Position numbers and translations under genes: made by a program. Positions 35,637 to 43,003 of a DNA stretch of 64,000 bases are shown piece by piece. How positions within the stretch are numbered: position 1 is the stretch's first letter; each line of letters opens with the position of its first letter. The stretch comes from CAVVDT01 sp963747005 (GTDB taxonomy: Bacteria; Pseudomonadota; Alphaproteobacteria; Rhizobiales; Aestuariivirgaceae). Where the stretch lies: assembly GCA_963747005.1 (NCBI GenBank), contig CAVVDT010000013.1, positions 248,001 to 312,000 of the forward strand, written 5' to 3'. The notes beneath the pieces are model-generated. The model saw nothing but the letters and a program-made list of their open reading frames with translations, was not told the DNA's origin and ran no database searches.

Positions 35637-36458
35637 TCAAGCCGTCAGCAGTTTTTCGATGCCCGCTGAGCCGACCGCCTCGTCGACGAAGCCGAAGCTA
35701 CCGAACTCAGCCATCTCGCGTGCCGCCTCGATGACGCGCCCGTAAGCCAGACGCGCCAGCGCAGAGCCGATGCTGATGCGCTTGACGCCGGCGTTCGCCA
35801 GATCGACCACGCCGAGGCCCATGCCGGGAATGCCCGTGAGCACGTTCAGCGGCTTGTCGAGGGCCCCGCAGACGTCGCGGATTGTGGCGATGTCGATCAG
35901 CCCCGGAGCATAAAGGACATCCGCGCCAGCCTCGCCAAAGGCCTGCAGCCGGCGGATCGTGTCGGCCAGGTCGAGCCGGTCGTGGAGCAGGTTCTCCGCC
36001 CGCGCCGTCAGCACGAAATCGTGCCCGAGCGAACGTGCCGCCTCGACGCCCGCCCTCACTCGTTCCACCGCCAACGGGAAGTCATAAATCGGATCTGCCT
36101 CGTCACCGGAAAAGTCCTCGATCGAGCATCCTGCCAGGCCAGTCTCGGCAGCGGCGCGGACAGTGGCGGCAACATCCTCCGGGCTATCGCCAAACCCTCT
36201 TTCCAGGTCCGCCGACACCGGCAGATCGCTCGCCTCGACCAATTGCCGGCAATGTTGGAGTACCGCGTCTTGCGTGACCTCGCCGTCCTTCAGCCCCAGC
36301 GAAAAGGCCAGGCCGGCGCTGGTGGTGGCGAGCGCCTTGAAGCCGAGGGCTGCCAGCATGCGCGCCGAGCCGATATCCCACGGATTGGGGATGATGAAGG
36401 CGCCCATATCGTGATGCAGCGCCCGGAAGCGGGCGCCAATGTCGGCAACCTCGGTCAT
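35637..36458 (-). CDS. Isocitrate lyase/PEP mutase family protein
   Basis: A 273-residue TIM-barrel enzyme of the PEP mutase/isocitrate lyase superfamily. The metal-site region is PVSADLERGFGD (about residues 80-91), preceded by IIPNPWDIGSARMLAALGF and followed by CSIEDFSGDEADPIYDF and DFVLTARAENLLH. It lacks the KKCGH loop of true isocitrate and methylisocitrate lyases, so it belongs to the broad group variously annotated as carboxyphosphonoenolpyruvate mutase-like or oxaloacetate decarboxylase; the reaction cannot be assigned. It begins 7 bp after pccB on the same strand and is probably the last gene of that operon. Confidence 0.87.
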   Translation of the reverse strand: MTEVADIGARFRALHHDMGAFIIPNPWDIGSARMLAALGFKALATTSAGLAFSLGLKDGEVTQDAVLQHCRQLVEASDLPVSADLERGFGDSPEDVAATVRAAAETGLAGCSIEDFSGDEADPIYDFPLAVERVRAGVEAARSLGHDFVLTARAENLLHDRLDLADTIRRLQAFGEAGADVLYAPGLIDIATIRDVCGALDKPLNVLTGIPGMGLGVVDLANAGVKRISIGSALARLAYGRVIEAAREMAEFGSFGFVDEAVGSAGIEKLLTA

Positions 36459-36465
36459 ATCAATC

Positions 36466-37998
36466 TCACAGCGGGATATTGTCGTGCTTCTTCCACGGGT
36501 TCTTGAGGGACTTGTTACGCAGCATGTTGAGGGCGCGGGCGATGCGTTTCCTCGTATCGCGCGGGGCGATCACCTCGTCCAGATAGCCGCGCTCCGCCGC
36601 CACGAACGGGTTGGCGAAGCGTTTCTGGTAGTCCTTGATGCGCCGGTCGATCTTTTCGGCATCGCCCAGTTCGGCGCGATAGAGGATTTCCGCTGCCCCC
36701 TTCGGCCCCATCACCGCGATCTCGGCGCTCGGCCAGGCATAGTTCATGTCGCCGCGGATGTGCTTCGACGACATGACGTCATAGGCCCCGCCATAGGCCT
36801 TGCGGGTGATGACCGTCACCTTCGGCACCGTCGCCTCGGCATAGGCGAACAGCAGCTTGGCCCCATGCTTGATCAGGCCGCCGAATTCCTGCGCCGTTCC
36901 CGGCAGAAAGCCCGGCACGTCGACGAAGGTCACCAGCGGGATCGAATAGCAGTCGCAAAACCGCACGAACCGCGCCGCCTTGCGCGAGGCATCGCTGTCG
37001 AGCACCCCGGCCAGCACCATGGGCTGGTTGGCGATCATGCCGACGCTGCGCCCCTCGATACGCCCGAAGCCCACCACGATGTTCCTGGCGTAAGCCTCCT
37101 GGATCTCGAAGAAATCGCCTTCGTCCACCACCTTGGTGATCAGTTCCTTCATGTCGTAGGGCTGGTTGGGATTGGCCGGCAGGAGCGTGTCGAGGGAAGG
37201 CTCGATGCGATCGGCATCATCGAAGCTGGCGAATTCCGGCAGGCCGGAGGTATTGGACGACGGCAGGAAGTCGATCAGCCGGCGCATCTGCAACAGCGCC
37301 TCGACATCGTTGTCATAGGCCTTGTCGGCGATGGAGGATTTGGTGGTGTGGACGATGGCCCCGCCCAGTTGTTCCGCCGTTACCGTCTCGTTGGTCACCG
37401 TCTTCACCACATCGGGGCCGGTGACGAACATGTAGGAGGTGTTCTTCACCATGAAGATGAAGTCGGTCATGGCCGGCGAATAGACATCGCCGCCCGCGCA
37501 CGGGCCCATGATCAGGGAAATCTGCGGGATGACGCCCGACGCGGTGACATTGCGCAGGAATACCTCGCCGTAGCCGCCGAGCGCTGCCACACCTTCCTGG
37601 ATGCGTGCCCCGCCGGCATCGAACAGCCCGATGATCGGCGCCCGGTTCTGCAGCGCCATGTCCTGCACCTTGGTGATCTTTTTGGCGTGGGCCTCCGACA
37701 GCGAGCCGCCGAACACCGTAAAGTCCTTGGCGAACACATAGACCGTGCGCCCGTTCACCGTGCCCCAGCCGGTCACCACGCCGTCGCCCGGAATCTTCTG
37801 CGCGTCCATGCCGAAATCGGTGCAGCGGTGTTCGACGAACATGTCGAACTCCTCGAACGAGCCTTCATCCAGCAGCAACTCGATGCGTTCACGCGCCGTG
37901 AGCTTGCCGCGCTTGTGCTGGGCATCGATGCGCTTCTGCCCGCCACCGAGCCGCGCCACCCCGCGCCGCTTCTCCAGTTCCTCGAGGATCTCCTGCAT
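36466..37998 (-). CDS. pccB: Propionyl-CoA carboxylase beta subunit
   Basis: A 510-residue carboxyltransferase that moves CO2 from biotin to propionyl-CoA, giving methylmalonyl-CoA. Family features are KRGKLTARERIELLLDEGSF near the N-terminus, FAKDFTVFGGSLSEAHAKKI, GLFDAGGARIQEG, the oxyanion segment IMGPCAGGDVYSPAMTDFIF, and the C-terminal half with VDVPGFLPGTAQEFGGLIKH and ITRKAYGGAYDVM. It is shorter and distinct from the mccB-type gene at 58835. The biotinylated alpha subunit is not adjacent; the nearest such subunit in the window belongs to the mcc cluster. The ATG at 37998 removes an implausible 10-residue leader. Confidence 0.93.
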   Translation of the reverse strand: MQEILEELEKRRGVARLGGGQKRIDAQHKRGKLTARERIELLLDEGSFEEFDMFVEHRCTDFGMDAQKIPGDGVVTGWGTVNGRTVYVFAKDFTVFGGSLSEAHAKKITKVQDMALQNRAPIIGLFDAGGARIQEGVAALGGYGEVFLRNVTASGVIPQISLIMGPCAGGDVYSPAMTDFIFMVKNTSYMFVTGPDVVKTVTNETVTAEQLGGAIVHTTKSSIADKAYDNDVEALLQMRRLIDFLPSSNTSGLPEFASFDDADRIEPSLDTLLPANPNQPYDMKELITKVVDEGDFFEIQEAYARNIVVGFGRIEGRSVGMIANQPMVLAGVLDSDASRKAARFVRFCDCYSIPLVTFVDVPGFLPGTAQEFGGLIKHGAKLLFAYAEATVPKVTVITRKAYGGAYDVMSSKHIRGDMNYAWPSAEIAVMGPKGAAEILYRAELGDAEKIDRRIKDYQKRFANPFVAAERGYLDEVIAPRDTRKRIARALNMLRNKSLKNPWKKHDNIPL

Positions 37999-38079
37999 CA
38001 CCCTGCCCTTCAACAAACTGTCACGCAAAAACTCTTACCACCGCGCGGACAGCACGCAAACCATCCGAACGGTCAACGC

Positions 38080-38844
38080 TCAAGACTGATGGCGGGTGAG
38101 GAAGAGGAATTCGATGCTGGCGTCGAATTCGGCGCGTCGGGCCGCGCGCCGCGCCTCGGCCACCGCATCAGCCCCCCATTGCTCGATCTGCCAGTCCTCG
38201 TCCACGTGCGCTGCGATCCATGCGGCATCGGGATCGAGGAATTCCGCCTCCAGCGCCAGCGCCAGCAGCGCCGAGCCGGTAAGGGTCGACAGGTTGTGCA
38301 GCGCCGTCAGTTGAAAGGCGTCGCGGGCGCCAAGATGGGCCCCCACCGCCCGAAGCGTCGGTTCGGGCTGCGGCTGGTGGACCAGGCCGCTGATCATCAC
38401 GAACCGAGCCGCCAGTTGCGCTTCGGCCCAGGCGATGACCGGATCCCAGTAATGGGCCTCGCGCTCCACCAGCCCGGCCGGTTCTCCGGCCCGGTAGCAC
38501 ACCAGGTCGCTGCCGGCATAATCGGTGATTTCCTCAACGATGCGCGCCTCATGGCCCGATACCCTGTCGAGCGCGGTGTTGGCGAGCCGCGTCAGCGGCA
38601 TGGCCGAGGGGTCGATCTCATCGCCTTGGCGCTGCCATTCTGCCACCACGACGGTCGCCATCTCGCGGCCCGGCAGGGCGAGCGGACGCTTCGCCGGGGT
38701 CTTCACCGGGCGTCCGTCGAGCACCACTGCGAACGGCGGCTCATCGCCTGCAACACTGGCCTCTTTGTAGAAGCGCTTGCGCAAGCGACGCCCCTTCAGT
38801 TCGGCCACCATGCGGGCAAATCGGTCCCCGGTCCCGGCGTTCAC
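38080..38844 (-). CDS. ATP12 family F1-ATPase assembly chaperone
   Basis: A 254-residue protein of the ATP12 family, which binds the F1 alpha subunit during ATP synthase assembly. Recognisable blocks are LKGRRLRKRFYKEASVAG, FAVVLDGRPVKTPAKRPLAL, DLVCYRAGEPAGLVERE and YWDPVIAWAEAQLAARFV. The GTG start at 38844 overlaps the phosphatase stop by 4 bp and has gagg 7 nt upstream, in keeping with its neighbours; the first ATG in frame is at 38811. It follows the HAD gene, as is usual in alphaproteobacteria. Confidence 0.88.
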   Translation of the reverse strand: MNAGTGDRFARMVAELKGRRLRKRFYKEASVAGDEPPFAVVLDGRPVKTPAKRPLALPGREMATVVVAEWQRQGDEIDPSAMPLTRLANTALDRVSGHEARIVEEITDYAGSDLVCYRAGEPAGLVEREAHYWDPVIAWAEAQLAARFVMISGLVHQPQPEPTLRAVGAHLGARDAFQLTALHNLSTLTGSALLALALEAEFLDPDAAWIAAHVDEDWQIEQWGADAVAEARRAARRAEFDASIEFLFLTRHQS

Positions 38845-39515
38845 GCCGCGACCTCGCGCCAAAGCCGCTCAAGATGTTCGTCCACATCGTCGAAACGTTG
38901 AGCGATTACCTGGGCACCGGCGGCCGTGAGCGCACTTTCGGGATGATAACCCCACCCCACCCCCAGCGCCGAGGCGCCGGCGGCACGGGCCATCATCATG
39001 TCATAGGATGTGTCGCCGATCACCACCGTCTCGCGCGGGCTCGCACCGACCGCCGACATGGCCTGCACCACCATCCCCGGATGCGGCTTGGAGGGCGCAT
39101 CGTCGGCCGTCTGGATAGTGACGAAATGCCCCGCCAACCCCTCGCGCTCCAAAATTGCCTTCACCCCGCGCTGCGACTTGCCGGTGGCAATGCCGAGCAG
39201 CAAATCGTCGCGCGCCGCCAGCCGCTGCAGCGTCTCGCGCACCCCGGCAAACAGCGGCTCATGATTGGCGGGGTCCTGGCGCATGCGGTGAAAGGTATTC
39301 CTGTAGGCCTGGACCAGTCTGCCGCGCCCGTCGGCATCGCCATCGGGCACCAGCACGGCCAACGCCTCATTGAGCGACAGGCCGATGACGGACAGCGCGG
39401 CCGCGCGGCCGGGCCAGGTCAAATCCTGCGTGGCAAATGTTTCCTGCATCGCCGCCATGATCACATGCTGGCTGTCGACGAGGGTCCCGTCGCAATCGAA
39501 CAGCGCCAGCCTCAT
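38841..39515 (-). CDS. HAD-family phosphatase (phosphoglycolate phosphatase-like)
   Basis: A 224-residue haloacid-dehalogenase-fold hydrolase. Motif I is LALFDCDGTLVDSQ (Asp8 nucleophile, Asp10), motif II is GIATGKSQRG, and motifs III and IV are SKPHPGMVVQAM and VIGDTSYDMMMARAAG. The cap is the small helical C1 type found in Gph and related sugar-phosphate phosphatases. Its substrate is unknown. The ATG at 39515 overlaps the rluC stop by 4 bp, and the downstream stop overlaps the ATP12 start. Confidence 0.9.
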   Translation of the reverse strand: MRLALFDCDGTLVDSQHVIMAAMQETFATQDLTWPGRAAALSVIGLSLNEALAVLVPDGDADGRGRLVQAYRNTFHRMRQDPANHEPLFAGVRETLQRLAARDDLLLGIATGKSQRGVKAILEREGLAGHFVTIQTADDAPSKPHPGMVVQAMSAVGASPRETVVIGDTSYDMMMARAAGASALGVGWGYHPESALTAAGAQVIAQRFDDVDEHLERLWREVAA

Positions 39516-40504
39516 TGATCGGGCCCCTCGTCGTAGCGCTCGGCATCGAAACCGAACATTTCCCATGTCTGAAGCATGTGCGCCGGCAGCGGCGCGGTGA
39601 TATCGACCGGCTTGCCGGTCAGGGGATGGGGAAAGACGATGCGCCTTGCATGCAGATGCAGCTTGTTGGAAAGCGTTTCCGGCAGGTCGATGTCGCCGCC
39701 ATACTTGTTGTCGCCGAGGATCGGATGGCCGAGGATCGCCATGTGGGCACGCAACTGGTGCTGGCGCCCGGTCACGGGTTTCAGCGACACCCAGGAGAAC
39801 TTGCTGGTCACCCGCTCGATCACCGCGTAATAGGTGACGGCGCGTTGCGCCATGTCTTTTTCTGAAGGCTTTGCCGCCCTCACCCGGTCACCGTCGGCCC
39901 CGCCCGCCTTGATGAGGGCGGCATCCACCTTGCCCTGCGGCGGCTTCGGCACGCCCTTGACGGCGGCCCAGTATATCTTCCGCACCGAGCGAGTGGCGAA
40001 CATCTTGCCCATCTTGCCGGCGATCGAGCGGCGCTTGGCCACCACCAGCACGCCGGACGTGTCGCGGTCGAGCCGGTGCACCAATAGTGGGCGCTCACGG
40101 TATTCCCCTTCCAGCGCCATCAGCATGCCGTCCACATGGCGGCTGGTCCTGGTGCCGCCCTGCACGGCAAGCCCCGACGGCTTGTTGAGCACCATCAACT
40201 CGTCGTCCTCATAGAGCACCATGGCGCGGAACTGCCGGCGTTCCTCGGCGCTGAGCGGCTTGACCGTGGCGGGCCGCTCGATGCGCTCCTCTGAATCGAT
40301 GCGCAACGGCGGCACCCTCACCTCCTGGCCGATGCTGAGCCGCGCGTTCGACTTGACCCGCCCCCCGTCGATCCTCACCTGCCCGGTCCTCAGCAGTTTG
40401 GAGAGCTGCGAATGCGGCAGGCCGGGATAATGCAGCTTGAACCAGCGGTCGAGCCGCATGCCGTCCTCATCGGGCCCGATGGTGCGCCGCGCCGTCTCGC
40501 TCAT
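39512..40504 (-). CDS. rluC: RluA-family 23S rRNA pseudouridine synthase
   Basis: A 330-residue enzyme that converts uridine to pseudouridine in 23S rRNA. An S4 RNA-binding domain is N-terminal (RLDRWFKLHYPGLPHSQLSK and RTGQVRIDGGRVKSNARL), and the catalytic aspartate is in LVHRLDRDTSGVLVVAK. MVLNKPSGLAVQGG and LKPVTGRQHQLRAHMA are further family motifs. Within the family it is closest to RluC by layout and context; RluD is the alternative. The start overlaps the crcB stop (ATGA). Confidence 0.92.
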   Translation of the reverse strand: MSETARRTIGPDEDGMRLDRWFKLHYPGLPHSQLSKLLRTGQVRIDGGRVKSNARLSIGQEVRVPPLRIDSEERIERPATVKPLSAEERRQFRAMVLYEDDELMVLNKPSGLAVQGGTRTSRHVDGMLMALEGEYRERPLLVHRLDRDTSGVLVVAKRRSIAGKMGKMFATRSVRKIYWAAVKGVPKPPQGKVDAALIKAGGADGDRVRAAKPSEKDMAQRAVTYYAVIERVTSKFSWVSLKPVTGRQHQLRAHMAILGHPILGDNKYGGDIDLPETLSNKLHLHARRIVFPHPLTGKPVDITAPLPAHMLQTWEMFGFDAERYDEGPDQ

Positions 40505-40881
40505 GTGAGCGCCCAGCGCATCAGCCACAGGCCGGCGAACACCGCGATGAAGGAAATACCCACCGAAGAGATGGCGTAAAGGGCTGCGAGGCCGTGCGCC
40601 TTGCGCTCCAGCAGGGTGGCGAAATCAAGCGAGAAGGTGGAAAAGGTGGTGAAGCCGCCGAGCATGCCGGTGGTGAGGAAAGCGCGCATTTCCTGGCTGG
40701 CCGACCACTTGAGCGCCATCACGCCGATAAGGACGCCCATGATGAGGGAACCCAGGACGTTGACCGTGAAGGTGCCATAGGGAAAGCTGTGGCCGAGAAG
40801 CCGTGTGGCTCCGACATTCACCAGATGGCGGGTCGCTGCGCCGACGGCACCCCCCGCCGCGATCCACAAGGTCAGCGGCAT
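40501..40881 (-). CDS. crcB: Fluoride ion channel CrcB/Fluc
   Basis: A 126-residue membrane protein with four hydrophobic segments that exports fluoride as a dual-topology dimer. Signatures are GGAVGAATRHLVN with the conserved arginine near the N-terminus, YGTFTVNVLGSLIMGV with the central Asn, and GFTTFSTFSLD with the phenylalanine box. The ATG at 40881 starts just before the first membrane segment; a much longer ORF runs upstream but is antisense to the SDR gene. I saw no fluoride riboswitch in the 70 bp upstream. It heads the leftward operon. Confidence 0.95.
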   Translation of the reverse strand: MPLTLWIAAGGAVGAATRHLVNVGATRLLGHSFPYGTFTVNVLGSLIMGVLIGVMALKWSASQEMRAFLTTGMLGGFTTFSTFSLDFATLLERKAHGLAALYAISSVGISFIAVFAGLWLMRWALT

Positions 40882-40950
40882 GGCACGCCATATAGCCGCC
40901 CTTGAGCGCGCCGACAATGCGGCCAGACAGGTAAAATGGGAGGAAAGCCG

Positions 40951-41661
40951 ATGATCGACAAACCAACCGCCGTGGTAACCGGCGCCTCGCGCGGCCTCGG
41001 CCTTGAGACCGCCCGCCAGCTCGGCCGCCTCGGCTACCGGGTACTGATGGCAGCCAGCCACGCCGGACGGCTGAAGGAAGCCGCTGCCGGCCTCGCCACC
41101 GAAGGCCTCGATATCGCCGCACGCCGGCTCGATGTCACCCGCGCCGCCTCTGTCGATGCCTTCGCCCGCTGGGTTCTGAAAGAGGCGCCGGCCATCGATG
41201 TGCTGGTGAATTGTGCCGGTGCCTGGTTCGAGGACGGTTCGCCGGCGGAAGGCAGCGTGACGGGCGATGAGGCCAAAGCCATGCGCCGGAGTTTCGAGGT
41301 GAACACCTTCGGGCCGTGGATGCTGGCGCGTGCCCTCGCCCCCTCGATCAGGCCGGCGGGACGCATCGTCAATGTGTCGAGCGGCATGGGCAGCCTCACC
41401 GGCATGGGCGCCGGCCGTTACGGCTATCGCGCCTCCAAGGCCGCCCTCAACGTGCTCACCGTCACTCTGGCCCACGACCTCAAGTCCCGCGGCATCATGG
41501 TCAACTCGGTGTGCCCGGGCTGGGTACGCACCGACATGGGCGGCCCCCACGCCACCCGCTCCATCCCCGAAGGTGCCACCGGCATCGTGTGGGCCGCAAC
41601 GCTTCGGCCCGGTGGCCCCACGGGCGGCAACTTCCGCGACGGTCAGCCGATCGCCTTCTGA
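40951..41661 (+). CDS. SDR-family oxidoreductase
   Basis: A 236-residue classical short-chain dehydrogenase. The cofactor motif is VVTGASRGLGLETARQ (near residue 8) and LVNCAGAW follows; the active site is the Ser in NVSSGMGSL and Tyr-x-x-x-Lys in GYRASKAALNV. The C-terminal PGWVRTDMGG is typical. The arginine after the glycine motif suggests NADP(H), an inference. Substrate unknown. The ATG at 40951 has gggagga just upstream. It is divergent from crcB. Confidence 0.92.
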   Translation: MIDKPTAVVTGASRGLGLETARQLGRLGYRVLMAASHAGRLKEAAAGLATEGLDIAARRLDVTRAASVDAFARWVLKEAPAIDVLVNCAGAWFEDGSPAEGSVTGDEAKAMRRSFEVNTFGPWMLARALAPSIRPAGRIVNVSSGMGSLTGMGAGRYGYRASKAALNVLTVTLAHDLKSRGIMVNSVCPGWVRTDMGGPHATRSIPEGATGIVWAATLRPGGPTGGNFRDGQPIAF

Positions 41662-41717
41662 ACCATAATCATGTGGCGCGCTGGACGCGCCCCGGCGTTC
41701 ATGTAAAACCTCTTCAC

Positions 41718-42347
41718 ATGAACTGGCACCGGGAGTCCCATCGCCGCGGCTATCACCATGGCAACCTGCGCGAGGCGCTGATCGAGGCGGCGTTGAACCT
41801 CATCGCCTCCAAGGGCCCGGCCGGCTTCACCTTCGCCGAAGCGGCCCGCTCGGCCGGCGTCAGTCCCGCCGCGCCCTACCGCCACTACAAGGACCGTGAA
41901 GCCCTCATCGCCGATGTGGCGGTGAAAGGCTTCGATGCCTTCACTACCGCGCTGCGCCTCGCCTGGAACGACGGAAAACCCGATCCCTTCGTCGCCTTCC
42001 ACCGCCTCGGGCGCGCCTATCTCGACTTCGCGCGCGACGAGCCCGCTTATTATGCCGCCATGTTCGAGGTGGGCCTCGATCTCAGCCAGCATCCGGATCT
42101 CTCGAAGGCCGGCGATGCCGCCTTCCAGGTGGTGCGCGAAGCCGTGGAAACCCTGCTGCAGCGCGCCCCTGAAGGCAAGCGCCCTCCGTCCCTCATGGTG
42201 GCGCTGCATGTCTGGGCCGTCAGCCACGGCATCGCCTCGCTGTTCGGGCGCGGCGATGGGGCCGGCCGCAAGCAGCCCATCGAGCCGGCGGAATTGCTGG
42301 AGGCCCACATGCTGGTCTACCTGCGCGGCCTCGATCTCATTGCCTGA
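41718..42347 (+). CDS. TetR-family transcriptional regulator
   Basis: A 209-residue repressor-type protein. The N-terminal helix-turn-helix is visible in RGYHHGNLREALIEAALNLI and FTFAEAARSAGVSPAAPYRH (about residues 37-56), followed by YKDREALIADVAVKGFDAF. The C-terminal ligand domain resembles the WHG/TetR_C group (FARDEPAYYAAMFEVGLDLS). The start at 41718 is the first ATG before the HTH. Its target is unknown; a 21-bp palindrome lies between this gene and the DUF2852 gene (42421-42441) and is the obvious candidate site. Confidence 0.9.
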   Translation: MNWHRESHRRGYHHGNLREALIEAALNLIASKGPAGFTFAEAARSAGVSPAAPYRHYKDREALIADVAVKGFDAFTTALRLAWNDGKPDPFVAFHRLGRAYLDFARDEPAYYAAMFEVGLDLSQHPDLSKAGDAAFQVVREAVETLLQRAPEGKRPPSLMVALHVWAVSHGIASLFGRGDGAGRKQPIEPAELLEAHMLVYLRGLDLIA

Positions 42348-42390
42348 GGGCTGGCCTCGCCACCCTTGCAAAAAAGTGAACGCTGCACAC

Positions 42391-42419
42391 TTGACAGGCA
42401 GCGAGCCTCGATCCATTTA
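42391..42419 (+). promoter_or_regulatory. Candidate promoter of the DUF2852 gene
   Basis: TTGACA (42391-42396) is followed after 17 bp by CATTTA (42414-42419), a weak -10. The palindrome at 42421 begins directly after it, where a repressor would block transcription. Confidence 0.5.
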
Positions 42420-42420
42420 T

Positions 42421-42441
42421 GTTAATGTAAATAACATTCAC
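42421..42441. promoter_or_regulatory. 21-bp palindromic operator
   Basis: gttaatgt and acattcac flank a 5-bp AT centre; 8 of the 10 base pairs of the dyad match. It overlaps the expected transcription start of the DUF2852 gene and lies 74 bp after the TetR gene. Confidence 0.6.
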
Positions 42442-42454
42442 ATTGGGACCGGAC

Positions 42455-42901
42455 ATGGTGATTCTCGAAACCCTCGACGGATACGGCAAGCCGGCCTGGT
42501 TTGCGCTGATGATCGTGAGCTTCATGGTCTTCTGGCCGCTGGGCCTTTTCATTCTCCTCTACATGATCGGGAGCGGACGCATGGGATGCTGGAACAAGGG
42601 CAGGGTGGCGGCCTTCAAGAGCCACGGTTTCGGTGGCTTCGGTGGCGGCGGCACCAGTGGCCCCGGCCGCTGGTACCGGGCGGGCAAGATGGCGTCCTCG
42701 AGCGGCAACCGCGCCTTCGATGACTATCGCGAGGCGACCCTGAAGCGGCTGGAGGAAGAGCAGGAAGAGTTCCATTCCTTCCTCGACAGGTTGCGCCAGG
42801 CCCGCGACAAGGCCGAGTTCGACCAGTTCATGGCCGACAGGGCACGCCAGGCCAACGTCACCGACGTCGAGCCCGAAGGCGACGACAAGCCCGCTGCCTG
42901 A
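42455..42901 (+). CDS. DUF2852 membrane protein
   Basis: A 148-residue protein with one strong membrane helix (PAWFALMIVSFMVFWPLGLF, about residues 13-32), a Gly-rich stretch (FGGFGGGGTSGPGRW), and a charged coiled-coil C-terminus (ATLKRLEEEQEEFHSFLDRL). This matches DUF2852, an alphaproteobacterial family of unknown function. Expression is probably controlled at the palindrome upstream. A strong terminator follows. The ATG at 42455 is preferred to a TTG at 42443. Confidence 0.85.
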   Translation: MVILETLDGYGKPAWFALMIVSFMVFWPLGLFILLYMIGSGRMGCWNKGRVAAFKSHGFGGFGGGGTSGPGRWYRAGKMASSSGNRAFDDYREATLKRLEEEQEEFHSFLDRLRQARDKAEFDQFMADRARQANVTDVEPEGDDKPAA

Positions 42902-42932
42902 TCCCTCCCTCCGACAAGGCAGCACGCGCTGA

Positions 42933-42967
42933 GGACGCTGGAGCCCCCCGCTCCGGCGTCCCTTCTT
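42933..42967 (+). terminator. Rho-independent terminator of the DUF2852 gene
   Basis: The arms ggacgctggagc and gctccggcgtcc (42933-42944 and 42950-42961) form a 12-bp stem with one T-G pair, a 5-nt C-rich loop, and a cttctt tail. Confidence 0.85.
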
Positions 42968-43003
42968 TGCCGGTCCGCCCCTGATTGAGCGGGCATGACC
43001 ACT

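Noticed and set aside
36439..38901. An 820-codon open frame on the plus strand
   Set aside because: It is antisense to pccB, the PEP-mutase-like gene and the ATP12 gene, all with clear family motifs; its own translation is His/Arg/Gly-rich and matches nothing. It is a high-GC frame shadow.
40882..40950. Possible fluoride riboswitch upstream of crcB
   Set aside because: The 69-bp gap is too short and lacks the conserved fluoride aptamer sequence.
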